From Chitinophagaceae bacterium (GTDB lineage: Bacteria; Bacteroidota; Bacteroidia; Chitinophagales; Chitinophagaceae): a stretch of 7,594 bases of DNA. The stretch lies in NCBI GenBank assembly GCA_025455205.1, contig JALOMZ010000076.1, positions 1 to 7,594 of the forward strand, read 5' to 3'. The position numbers and the translations under genes are program-made. Shown one piece after another: positions 1 to 5,893 of this stretch. Each line of letters opens with the position of its first letter. Position 1 is the stretch's first letter. Under the pieces are notes generated by a model. It did not search any database. It was not told the DNA's origin and worked only from the letters and a program-made list of their open reading frames with translations.

Positions 1-330
1 CTTATCGATTTCTGGGCCAGCTGGTGCAAACCCTGCCGCGAGGAAAACCCCAATGTCGTAAATGCCTTTAACAAATTCAAGGACAAAGGCTTCACCATCC
101 TGGGCGTATCGCTGGATAAAGACAAGGATGCATGGGTGAAGGCCATTGCCGACGACAAGCTGGCCTGGACACAGGTGAGCGACCTGAAATACTGGGAGTG
201 TGCAGCCGCCAAGCTGTACCAGGTGCAGGCCATCCCCGCTAACTTCCTGCTCGACAAGGAAGGCCGCATCATTGCCAAGAACCTGCGTGGCGCCGAACTG
301 GAGGCCCGCCTGGCCGCCCTGATGCCATAA
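1..330 (+). CDS. TlpA/ResA-like thioredoxin-fold protein, C-terminal part (5' end outside window)
   Basis: The 109 visible residues, read in frame from base 1 to a TAA, are the C-terminal half or more of a thioredoxin-like protein. Seen directly: FWASWCKPC near residues 4-12 is the redox-active CXXC site (Cys9, Cys12), preceded by a hydrophobic strand. The cis-proline position follows as QAIPANFLLD (Pro79), leading into the last beta strand and helix. This layout (WCxPC, VSLDKDKDAW, then IPxxFLLDKEGRI) is the AhpC/TSA-Redoxin type of TlpA, ResA and related Bacteroidota proteins, which usually act outside the cytoplasm in disulfide reduction or cytochrome c maturation. Many such Bacteroidota proteins carry a signal peptide and an N-terminal DUF4369-like domain; neither can be checked here because the start is missing. 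An extra Cys (Cys67, in YWECAAAK) lies between the active site and the cis-proline. The gene ends at a strong terminator, so it is probably last in its transcript. The family is sure, the exact substrate unknown. Confidence 0.93.
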   Translation, partial: LIDFWASWCKPCREENPNVVNAFNKFKDKGFTILGVSLDKDKDAWVKAIADDKLAWTQVSDLKYWECAAAKLYQVQAIPANFLLDKEGRIIAKNLRGAELEARLAALMP

Positions 331-358
331 AGAACATTGAACATTGAAAATACACTTC

Positions 359-390
359 AAAAAGAGGAGCCGGTTGGCTCCTCTTTTTTT
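359..390 (+). terminator. Intrinsic terminator after the thioredoxin-like gene
   Basis: A perfect 9-bp stem AGAGGAGCC / GGCTCCTCT (363-371 with 376-384) closes a GGTT loop. It is flanked by an A-run on the left and followed by a T-run through 390. It sits about 30 bases after the TAA of the upstream plus-strand gene, the classic arrangement for Rho-independent termination. The A-run on the left could let it work weakly in the other direction too, but no minus-strand gene ends here. Confidence 0.93.
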
Positions 391-394
391 CACC

Positions 395-425
395 CACTGG
401 CGCTTGCCTCCGGCTGGTGCCCATT
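395..425 (+). repeat. Direct repeat A, copy 1 (31 nt)
   Basis: This 31-base segment starts CACTGGCGCTTGCCTCC and ends GGCTGGTGCCCATT. It matches copy 2 at 692-722 at 30 of 31 positions, in the same orientation 297 bases apart. It begins 5 bases after the T-run of the terminator. Non-coding repeats this well conserved point to a dispersed intergenic element rather than chance. Confidence 0.85.
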
Positions 426-496
426 TTGTTATACGCATTAGCATCAGTGCTTGCCCCAAAACACATCAAAACCGGGCATTATATTATGCAGCAGCA

Positions 497-528
497 CCTG
501 CATCCAATGCCCGACCTGCCGGCCAATG
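497..528 (+). repeat. Diverged direct repeat C, copy 1
   Basis: The 32 bases from CCTGCATCCAATG to GGCCAATG match 798-829 at 24 of 32 positions without gaps, including an intact CCCGACCT core. The downstream partner overlaps the start of repeat B copy 2. This suggests a longer ancestral element of which the A, B and C matches are fragments. Confidence 0.5.
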
Positions 529-541
529 TCATCAGGTTAGT

Positions 542-620
542 ATCTGCGGTTTTCAATCAGCGAGATCTGCGGGGAATATTTCCCGCAGATTACGCAGATG
601 CTGACGCAGATTTACGCAGA
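542..620. repeat. CGCAGAT-type Bacteroidota intergenic repeat with central palindrome
   Basis: A perfect 9-bp inverted repeat ATCTGCGGG (565-573) / CCCGCAGAT (582-590) encloses GAATATTT. It can be extended by one G-T and two A-T pairs. ATCTGCGG also occurs alone at 542-549. To the right, the arm motif CGCAGA recurs in direct orientation starting at 584, 593, 605 and 615 (spacings 9, 12 and 10), joined by TTA, TGCTGA and TTTA. From general knowledge, strings of the type ATCTGCGTAATCTGCGGGA are widespread between genes in Bacteroidota genomes. The function is not established to my knowledge; a REP-like or mobile palindromic element is a reasonable guess. There is no T-run, so a terminator is unlikely. 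Confidence 0.85.
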
Positions 621-655
621 GGAACAAGGCACCCATCATTAACTAAATGACATTG

Positions 656-694
656 CCTGCCGGGAATTGCAGACCCGGCAGGACGGGCCTTCAC
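656..694 (+). repeat. Direct repeat B, copy 1, with perfect inverted repeat
   Basis: These 39 bases match 816-854 at 34 of 39 positions. The copy contains a perfect 9-bp inverted repeat, CCTGCCGGG (656-664) and CCCGGCAGG (674-682), separated by 9 bases, so the RNA or single strand can fold into a hairpin. The following GACGGGCCTTCAC is identical in both copies. There is no T-run, so it is not a terminator. It looks like a REP-like palindromic unit. Confidence 0.8.
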
Positions 695-722
695 TGGCGC
701 CTGCCTCCGGCTGGTGCCCATT
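692..722 (+). repeat. Direct repeat A, copy 2 (31 nt)
   Basis: This is the partner of 395-425, with one difference (C for T at the tenth base). Here repeat A directly follows repeat B (656-694), and the two share their CAC junction, so A and B may be parts of one longer element. Downstream of each copy the sequences diverge but share short TAT...GC(A/G)TTA-like blocks. Confidence 0.85.
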
Positions 723-797
723 GCCACTATTATGAGCGTTAAAATCGACACAATCAGATCTGCAAAACAAAGCAGCGTCTCGGCCTAAGCAGAAATG

Positions 798-829
798 CCT
801 GCCGCCCATTCCCGACCTTCCGGGACATG
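798..829 (+). repeat. Diverged direct repeat C, copy 2
   Basis: This is the partner of 497-528 (24 of 32 positions identical, no gaps). It runs into repeat B copy 2 from base 816 on, so the composite element here spans roughly 798-854. Confidence 0.5.
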
Positions 830-854
830 CAGACCCGACAAGACGGGCCTTCAC
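816..854 (+). repeat. Direct repeat B, copy 2
   Basis: This copy lies exactly 160 bases downstream of 656-694, with 5 substitutions. Several fall in the stem arms (CCTTCCGGG against CCCGACAAG), so the hairpin is degraded here. That suggests decay after duplication, or that the fold is not under selection in this copy. Confidence 0.78.
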
Positions 855-951
855 ATTTCCCCGCCATCACCGCCAGCCGCCAACCGCACGCCTGTTCAAC
901 CACCGGTCATGAAAGCTTGCCCATTTGCCTTTCGCTGCCTATTTTCAACGC

Positions 952-1845
952 ATGGCACTTGTACTGGAACTGGAACACCTGGTAAAACACTACGGCAATA
1001 TTCATGCCCTTAAGGGCGTGACCCTGCAGATACCTGCCGGCACCGTATACGGCATCCTGGGCCCCAACGGCAGCGGCAAAACCACCATGCTGGGCCTCAT
1101 CATGAACATCCTGCAGCCCACCAGCGGCAGCATCCGGCTGTTTGGGGAAACGCCCAGCGCATCCCACCGCCGAAAGATTGGCACCCTGCTGGAAACGCCC
1201 AATTTCTACCACTACCTCAGCGCCGTGCAGAATCTGCGCATCGCTGCCGCCATCAAGGGCATTCACCAGCCCGATATTGATGGCGTGCTGCAGCGCGTGA
1301 ACCTGCTGGCCCGCAAGGACAGTCCCTTCAGCACCTACTCCCTCGGCATGAAGCAAAGGCTGGCCATTGCCTCCTGCCTGTTGGGCGATCCGCAGGTGAT
1401 GGTGTTTGATGAACCCACCAACGGCCTCGACCCCGTTGGCATTGCCGAGATCCGCGACCTCATCAAAAAGCTGGCCACCGAAGGCAAAACCATCATCATG
1501 GCCAGCCACCTGCTGGACGAGGTGGAAAAGGTATGTACCCATGTGGCCATCCTGAAAAAAGGCGAACTCATTGCCAGCGGACATGTAGATGAGATACTGG
1601 CGCACGATGATATTGTGGAAGTGGGCGCCGCCGACCCTGGCCGCCTGCTGGAAGTGCTGCGCACCATGCCCGGGCAAACGGGCGTGCATGCCGGCGAAGG
1701 CGACAAAGCCACCATTCACTTCGCTCCCGGCACCGCCGACCTGGCCACCCTAAACCATCACTGCTTTGTGCACGGCGTACTGCTCAACCACCTGCAGCAG
1801 AAAAAGAAAAGCCTGGAAAGCAAATTCATTGAACTCACCAACTAA
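952..1845 (+). CDS. ABC exporter ATPase, BcrA/LanF-like, with E-loop
   Basis: This 297-residue protein is the ATP-binding subunit of an ABC-2 type exporter and should sit on the cytoplasmic face of the membrane. Seen directly: Walker A GPNGSGKTT (37-45), signature YSLGMKQRL (129-137, replacing LSGGQ), Walker B VMVFDEP (149-155), D-loop NGLDP (157-161) and switch His186. The Q-loop position reads LLETPNFY with Glu81 instead of Gln; this E-loop is known from BcrA and lantibiotic-immunity LanF ATPases. After about residue 220 comes a C-terminal extension typical of the DrrA/BcrA group. I chose ATG 952 because MALVLELEHLVKHYG matches the usual domain start; an in-frame TTG at 925 would add nine residues of no family character. 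The permease gene follows 11 bases after the stop, so the two are surely co-transcribed and form the transporter. The substrate is not shown by the sequence: peptide antibiotic, lipid or another hydrophobic compound are all possible. Confidence 0.95.
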   Translation: MALVLELEHLVKHYGNIHALKGVTLQIPAGTVYGILGPNGSGKTTMLGLIMNILQPTSGSIRLFGETPSASHRRKIGTLLETPNFYHYLSAVQNLRIAAAIKGIHQPDIDGVLQRVNLLARKDSPFSTYSLGMKQRLAIASCLLGDPQVMVFDEPTNGLDPVGIAEIRDLIKKLATEGKTIIMASHLLDEVEKVCTHVAILKKGELIASGHVDEILAHDDIVEVGAADPGRLLEVLRTMPGQTGVHAGEGDKATIHFAPGTADLATLNHHCFVHGVLLNHLQQKKKSLESKFIELTN

Positions 1846-1856
1846 GCCACCGCCCC

Positions 1857-2645
1857 ATGAACCTGCGTCAACTGCTAGCCATAGAATGGATGAAGGTGAA
1901 GAACTACCGCACCTTCTGGATCCTCTTTGCCCTCTTCATCATTTCCGTATTCGGACTGAACCTCATCGTGTTCAAGCTGAAACAAACCATCGACGAGGCC
2001 AGTCCCGTGATCAAGGCCTTTACGGCAGGTCCCTTTGGCTTTCCGGAAGTATGGAAAACCGTGGGCTGGATGACCGGCTGGCTGCTCTATTTCCCGGGCT
2101 TCATCATGATCTTTTTGGTCACCAACGAATTCACCTTCCGCACCCACCGGCAAAACATCATAGATGGCTGGAGCCGCCGGGAATTTGTGGCCGTGAAACT
2201 GGCCGTGGCCGCCATCCTGGCCGCAATCTGTACCATTATGATGGTATTGGCATCGTTCGTATTTGGCTTCGCCTCCGGCAGCAGCTTTAGCACGGGTAAC
2301 CTCCAGTACATTGGCTATTTCTTCCTGCTCAGCTATGTGTACATGCTGTTTGCCTTCATCCTTTCGCTGCTGCTGCGCCGGGCAGCCCTGGCCGTGGGTA
2401 TTTTCTTCATCTACGCCCTCATTTTCGACAACCTCCTCTCCGGCTTTGTAAATGGCCAGACCAAAAGCCCGCTGGGCACTTATATAGCGCCCCTGCAGGT
2501 GGCCGACGACCTCTTTCCCATTCCCTTCATCGACAAAATGCTGCCCAACCGACCGGAGTTATGGGCATTGCTCACCATCGTGAGCGCCTGGATCATCATC
2601 TACCATGTGGTGGCCATCAAGAAGTTTGAGCGGGAGGATCTGTAG
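1857..2645 (+). CDS. ABC-2 type permease subunit
   Basis: This 262-residue integral membrane protein is the partner of the ATPase just upstream. Hydrophobicity suggests six helices at roughly 20-39, 71-89, 112-136, 150-173, 176-196 and 235-253, the number expected of an ABC-2 permease half. After helix 2 comes TNEFTFRTHRQNIIDG, followed by WSRREF. This conserved cytoplasmic stretch (NEF...RTxRQNIIDGxSR) is characteristic of BcrB/LanE-LanG-like and related permeases, where it contacts the ATPase. The N-terminus has the usual short amphipathic piece (LLAIEWMKVKNYRTFW), and the C-terminus ends in a charged KKFEREDL tail. A complete exporter would be a dimer of this subunit with two ATPases. No accessory periplasmic protein, regulator or biosynthetic gene is adjacent, so the substrate cannot be inferred from context. 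I see no terminator in the short gap before the convergent epimerase gene. Confidence 0.93.
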   Translation: MNLRQLLAIEWMKVKNYRTFWILFALFIISVFGLNLIVFKLKQTIDEASPVIKAFTAGPFGFPEVWKTVGWMTGWLLYFPGFIMIFLVTNEFTFRTHRQNIIDGWSRREFVAVKLAVAAILAAICTIMMVLASFVFGFASGSSFSTGNLQYIGYFFLLSYVYMLFAFILSLLLRRAALAVGIFFIYALIFDNLLSGFVNGQTKSPLGTYIAPLQVADDLFPIPFIDKMLPNRPELWALLTIVSAWIIIYHVVAIKKFEREDL

Positions 2646-2651
2646 GCAGTG

Positions 2652-2774
2652 TTACGGCATCAGCATAATGAACGTATAGGTCAGAAAAATGACCATCCAG
2701 ATAATACCCCGATAACCAGCAGTGCTGCCGGATAAACTGAACCAGCGGCCCATTGTCAGCCTGATAACAATCAT
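2652..2774 (-). CDS. Possible small membrane protein (40 aa), in frame behind the epimerase stop
   Basis: On the minus strand an ATG at 2774 opens a 40-codon frame ending in TAA. Its product starts MIVIRLTMGRWFSLSG and ends in a hydrophobic stretch GIIWMVIFLTYTFIMLMP (residues 23-40), which looks like a single membrane helix. It lies 21 bases beyond the TGA of the epimerase-like gene and in the same reading frame, with no stop between. It could be a separate small gene at the end of that transcript, the eroded remnant of a longer C-terminal domain, a readthrough extension, or chance. A run of about 47 open codons is not rare by chance at this GC content, and I recognise no family, so this is only a candidate. 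Confidence 0.28.
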   Translation of the reverse strand: MIVIRLTMGRWFSLSGSTAGYRGIIWMVIFLTYTFIMLMP

Positions 2775-2795
2775 TTGCCTGAAAGGGTAACCGTG

Positions 2796-3734
2796 TCAGC
2801 CGTGTACAAGCTGACCAAGCGCTGCATCAATGGCAGGATAGGAAAAAGCGAAACCCTGATCGGTGAGTTTTTGTGACGACACCGTTGTGCTCTTGAGCAC
2901 TTCAATGCTCCGTTCGCCCATCATCAGCCTGAGTACAAAGGCGGGTACCGGCATAGTTAGGAAGGCGCTGCCATACATAGCCTTGCCCAGTGCCAGGTTC
3001 AGTGCGCGATTGCTCACCGGCTGTGGTGCCACGGCGTTGTAAATACCCCGATAAGATTCGTTTTCTATGGCTGTTTGAAAAATGCGGCACAGGTCGTCTA
3101 TATGGATCCAGCTCACCATTTGCCGGCCATTGCCCAGCACACCGGCCACACGGAATGCGAGCGACTTTTTGAACTCCGGCAGGGCGCCGCCGTCGTTGGC
3201 CAGTACGATACCGATGCGGCAGATCACCAGGCGGCGGCCTGAACCGGCCACAGGGCTGATGGCGGCCTCCCACTGCCGGCAGGTTTCTCCCAGGAAATGT
3301 GTGTCGGCCGGATCTGTTTCCACAAAAGGCGGGTGTGCGGGCTGATCAGCGCCATACCAGCCAATGGCCGAAGCGCTCACCACCGTTTTCACATTGTTGG
3401 GCTGGGTGTTGAGGGCATGTACCAGCAGTTGCCCGCTCTGCACACGGCTGTCGGCGATCTCCTTTTTATATGCCGGCGTCCAGGGCTTGTCTACCACCCC
3501 GGCACCTGCCAGGTGCACAATAGCATCAGCCTCTGCCAACGCCGCAGCGTCCAGGGTCTGCGCCTTCACATCCCAGGCGGCATATTGCAGCCGCTCGTGC
3601 CAGGCACGCTGCGCCGAAGGCTTGCGCGTAAGCACAATCACCCGGTGGCCGGCATCCAGCAAATGCTGCGTGAGGTGCCGCCCCACCAAACCGGTTCCGC
3701 CGGTAATCATTACGGTTTTGCTTTCCATATCCAT
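2796..3734 (-). CDS. TIGR01777/YfcH-type SDR epimerase-like protein
   Basis: This 312-residue protein belongs to the atypical short-chain dehydrogenase group SDR39U1 (TIGR01777; E. coli YfcH and human SDR39U1 are relatives), a cytoplasmic Rossmann-fold NAD(P)-binding protein with no firmly known substrate. Seen directly: dinucleotide-binding TGGTGLVG (11-18) after the first strand; HLAGAGVVDKPW (74-85), the family's version of the NAG motif; SASAIGWYG (120-128) at the catalytic Ser/Tyr strand; CRIGIVLANDGGALP (172-186); and SWIHIDDL (208-215). The region from about 260 on (MGERSIEVLKSTTVSS) matches the C-terminal DUF1731 segment. The standard YxxxK pair is not evident: where Lys would be expected the protein has ETCRQWEAA, normal for this family. 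Length is normal (about 300). M1 or M3 could start it. It reads in the same direction as ftsZ but is separated from it by a terminator-like hairpin, so it probably has its own promoter. In many Bacteroidota a GatB/YqeY-like gene follows ftsZ; here this one does. Confidence 0.93.
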   Translation of the reverse strand: MDMESKTVMITGGTGLVGRHLTQHLLDAGHRVIVLTRKPSAQRAWHERLQYAAWDVKAQTLDAAALAEADAIVHLAGAGVVDKPWTPAYKKEIADSRVQSGQLLVHALNTQPNNVKTVVSASAIGWYGADQPAHPPFVETDPADTHFLGETCRQWEAAISPVAGSGRRLVICRIGIVLANDGGALPEFKKSLAFRVAGVLGNGRQMVSWIHIDDLCRIFQTAIENESYRGIYNAVAPQPVSNRALNLALGKAMYGSAFLTMPVPAFVLRLMMGERSIEVLKSTTVSSQKLTDQGFAFSYPAIDAALGQLVHG

Positions 3735-3775
3735 AAAGGTATAACAGTAGCGGGCGCTCCCTGTTCATAGCCTTC

Positions 3776-3807
3776 AAAGAATAGGCCCCGCCAGGATTGG
3801 CAGGGCC
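3776..3807 (-). terminator. Probable intrinsic terminator of the ftsQAZ transcript
   Basis: Read on the minus strand, GGCCCTGCCA / TGGCGGGGCC form a 10-bp stem (one G-T pair, otherwise Watson-Crick) around an ATCC loop (plus-strand 3784-3807). It is followed by the T-rich TATTCTTT. It starts about 37 bases after the ftsZ stop and points in the ftsZ direction only; no T-run lies on the other side. The U-tract is interrupted, so termination may be incomplete, allowing some readthrough into the epimerase gene 49 bases further on. Confidence 0.7.
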
Positions 3808-3844
3808 GTTACTTCAACTAAAAACACAATCTAAGCTAGGTGCA

Positions 3845-5821
3845 TCAATCAGGCTTTTCGCCATGAAGGAAATTATTGAGGGTGCTGATCTGTGCCTGGT
3901 TCTTGTCGTCGCTCTTTACCTGGGCGCGGCTGTAGAAATCTTCCACATTGGCGATGCTGTTGTGCAGGTTCATGTCGCGGCGCAGGTAAGCAGGCACCTG
4001 CTCAAACTCGCTGTTGTTGTCGAGGTTGCTCGGGTTGTAGCTGAGGTTGCGCAGGCGGTTGATGCGCTCGCGGGCGCGGCGCTTCTGCTCCTCGTCTTCG
4101 CTGAGGTCCTGGTTGCCTTCCATAGCAGAGAACATATTCATCTGCGGATGTTCGGCAGCCGGGGCCGGGGCCGACTCTTCTATGCTGAGGCTGATGCCCG
4201 ATACGGCAGCTTCCTCTTCATTATATTCTTCCGTGAGCGAAGGCTTCCACTCTTCCCGCAAGGGCTGCTCCTCCACTGTTTGCTGGCTCATCACCGGCAT
4301 CAGGTCTTCTTCCTTCTCTTCCTCGCGGACCGGGGGGACCGGGGCTTCGGCAGGCGCAGCTTCAAAGTAGATCTGTGCCGGTTTGCTCAGGAAGGCAGGT
4401 ACCACCGGTTCTTCAACAACAGGGGCAGCTTCTTCCGGCATCTCCGGAGCTTCTGCTTCAGGGGCCGGCATGGCAGGGAGTTCCGGTTCAGTTTCAGCAT
4501 CCATCGACAGCTCGAAAACCACCGGCATCACATCTTCCTCCGTAGCCTTGAGCACATCCATTACGGGCGGCTGCCAGCTTTCTTCTGCCGGAGCCTGCGT
4601 TTCCTGCAGCTCCAGGTGCAGCTCCTCCACGGCGCTGTCTTCTTCGGCCACCGGCTGCACAGGCGCTGTAGCTTCGGGCAGGGTCATTTCTTCCACAGGT
4701 GCCGGCGCGGCCACCACGGCAGGGGCGGCAACGGGCGTGGCCAGGGGAGCTTCCATTTTCTTTTCTTCCCCTTCCACCCCCAGCGTCATAAATATCTGGG
4801 GCTCTTCCACTGCCTTCACTTCGGGCTTGCGGGCCGGCTGGCGCTCAAAAGGGTCTTTGTGGCTGAAACCGGTGGCTATGATGGTAATGCCCAGCTGGTC
4901 GCCCAGGCTTTCATCGTAGCCCATACCGAGTATTACGTCTGTGCTTTCGCCGGTTTGCTGACGCACATATTCCTGGATGATCTCCACTTCTTCCATGGTA
5001 TACTCATGATCGCCTTCGGCAGAAGTGATGTTCAGCAGTATCCATTTGGCTCCGCGGATATCATTGTCATTCAGCAATGGCGAGTTGGTGGCAGCTTCAA
5101 TGGCACGCTGGGCGCGGTTTTCGCCCGATGCCGTAGCGCTGCCCAGGATGGCTACGCCGCCATTGCGCATTACGGTGCACACATCTGCAAAGTCTACATT
5201 GATCTGGCCATGGCTGTTTATCACATCGGTGATACAGCGGGCGGCAGTGGAGAGCACGTCGTCGGCCTTGGCAAAGGCATCGCGCATTTTCAGGTTGCCA
5301 AACTGGTGGCGCAGCTTGTCGTTGCTGATCACCAGCAATGTATCAACATGCTCCTTCAGTTCATCGATACCCTGGCGGGCCTGCTGCATGCGGCGCGGAC
5401 CTTCAAACTGGAAGGGCGTGGTTACGATGCCCACGGTGAGAATTCCCAGGTCGCGGCAGATCTTGGCCACGGTAGGTGCGCCGCCGGTGCCGGTGCCACC
5501 ACCCATGCCGGCAGTGATGAATGCCATCTTGGTGTTGATCTCCAGGATACGGCGTATTTCTTCCAGGCTCTCTTCTGTGGCCTGCTTGCCAATACTGGGA
5601 TTGGCGCCGGCACCCAAACCCTGTGTCAGGTGGGGGCCCAGCTGGATCTTGTTGGGAACAGGGCTGGTCTGCAGCGCCTGGGCATCGGTATTACAGATGA
5701 TGAAGTCTACATTCTGGATCTGCTGGCGGAACATGTGGTTGACAGCATTTCCACCACCACCACCAAAACCAAGAACCTTGATGATGTTGGACTTTTCCCG
5801 GGGCATATCAAAGTGAATCAT
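3845..5821 (-). CDS. ftsZ: Cell division GTPase FtsZ with long acidic linker
   Basis: FtsZ polymerises with GTP into the cytokinetic Z ring at midcell. Seen directly (658 residues from ATG 5821): GGGGGNAV (20-27), NTDAQAL (44-50), the tubulin signature GMGGGTGTG (105-113), PFQFEGPRR (136-144), and the synergy loop NVDFADV with Asp210 and Asp213 for GTP hydrolysis. The globular GTPase core ends near ATGF (316-319). An acidic, Ala/Pro/Glu-rich linker follows (about 326-573), then a basic stretch KRRARERINRLRNL (580-593), the motif PAYLRR (610-615), and the terminal peptide NNFLHGEKPD (649-658). The last two resemble conserved C-terminal motifs of Bacteroidota FtsZ; the end peptide probably binds FtsA and other tethers. 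The protein is far longer than E. coli FtsZ (383), almost all through the linker. An in-frame GTG at 5848 would add nine residues, but MIHFDMPREKS is the typical Bacteroidota start. ftsA lies 72 bases upstream and a hairpin terminator follows. Confidence 0.97.
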   Translation of the reverse strand: MIHFDMPREKSNIIKVLGFGGGGGNAVNHMFRQQIQNVDFIICNTDAQALQTSPVPNKIQLGPHLTQGLGAGANPSIGKQATEESLEEIRRILEINTKMAFITAGMGGGTGTGGAPTVAKICRDLGILTVGIVTTPFQFEGPRRMQQARQGIDELKEHVDTLLVISNDKLRHQFGNLKMRDAFAKADDVLSTAARCITDVINSHGQINVDFADVCTVMRNGGVAILGSATASGENRAQRAIEAATNSPLLNDNDIRGAKWILLNITSAEGDHEYTMEEVEIIQEYVRQQTGESTDVILGMGYDESLGDQLGITIIATGFSHKDPFERQPARKPEVKAVEEPQIFMTLGVEGEEKKMEAPLATPVAAPAVVAAPAPVEEMTLPEATAPVQPVAEEDSAVEELHLELQETQAPAEESWQPPVMDVLKATEEDVMPVVFELSMDAETEPELPAMPAPEAEAPEMPEEAAPVVEEPVVPAFLSKPAQIYFEAAPAEAPVPPVREEEKEEDLMPVMSQQTVEEQPLREEWKPSLTEEYNEEEAAVSGISLSIEESAPAPAAEHPQMNMFSAMEGNQDLSEDEEQKRRARERINRLRNLSYNPSNLDNNSEFEQVPAYLRRDMNLHNSIANVEDFYSRAQVKSDDKNQAQISTLNNFLHGEKPD

Positions 5822-5893
5822 AATTGTTTGTTTTTGTTGCCTCTTCACAGGCTGGGGTTAGTAAGAAATTGATTTGGATTTATGGGGAGGTGG

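Larger units (their letters stand above)
391..951. other. Gene-free, repeat-rich intergenic region
   Basis: No convincing protein gene lies between the terminator at 359-390 and the ABC ATPase start at 952. The short ORFs that cross it have low-complexity or repeat-derived translations; one reading, for example, contains FPADYADADADLRR, which is simply the CGCAGAT repeat translated. The stretch holds three families of repeats, listed separately. The last 95 bases or so (855-951) hold no repeat; they should contain the promoter of the ABC genes, but I cannot identify a convincing Bacteroidota promoter (TTTG / TAnnTTTG) there. Confidence 0.7.

Noticed and set aside
542..620. The CGCAGAT repeats as a CRISPR array
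   Set aside because: The repeat units are only 6-9 bases with 3-6 base gaps, there are no spacers of uniform 30-base size, and no cas gene is present.
417..650. A 77-codon open frame in the repeat region
   Set aside because: Its C-terminal half (FPADYADADADLRR) is the CGCAGAT repeat translated. Such ORFs appear wherever this repeat occurs and are not real genes.
656..694. The 9-bp inverted repeat as a terminator
   Set aside because: The stem is GC-rich, but no T-run follows on either strand and no gene ends next to it.
925..951. TTG start adding nine residues to the ABC ATPase
   Set aside because: The extra residues (MPFAAYFQR) have no similarity to the family. The ATG at 952 gives the usual short lead into the first beta strand.
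907..1719. A 270-codon open frame on the minus strand across the ABC ATPase
   Set aside because: It is a shadow of a complete ABC ATPase and has no motif of its own.
3775..3783. TATTCTTTG on the minus strand as a Bacteroidota -7 promoter box for the epimerase gene
   Set aside because: The spacing between TA and TTTG is three bases instead of two, and no matching TTTG lies at the right distance upstream. The same bases serve as the U-rich end of the terminator hairpin.
3797..5872. A 691-codon open frame on the plus strand across ftsZ
   Set aside because: It is antisense to a complete FtsZ with every expected motif. Its translation is rich in His, Phe, Arg and Val runs without family character, and it owes its openness to GC-rich codon use on the other strand.
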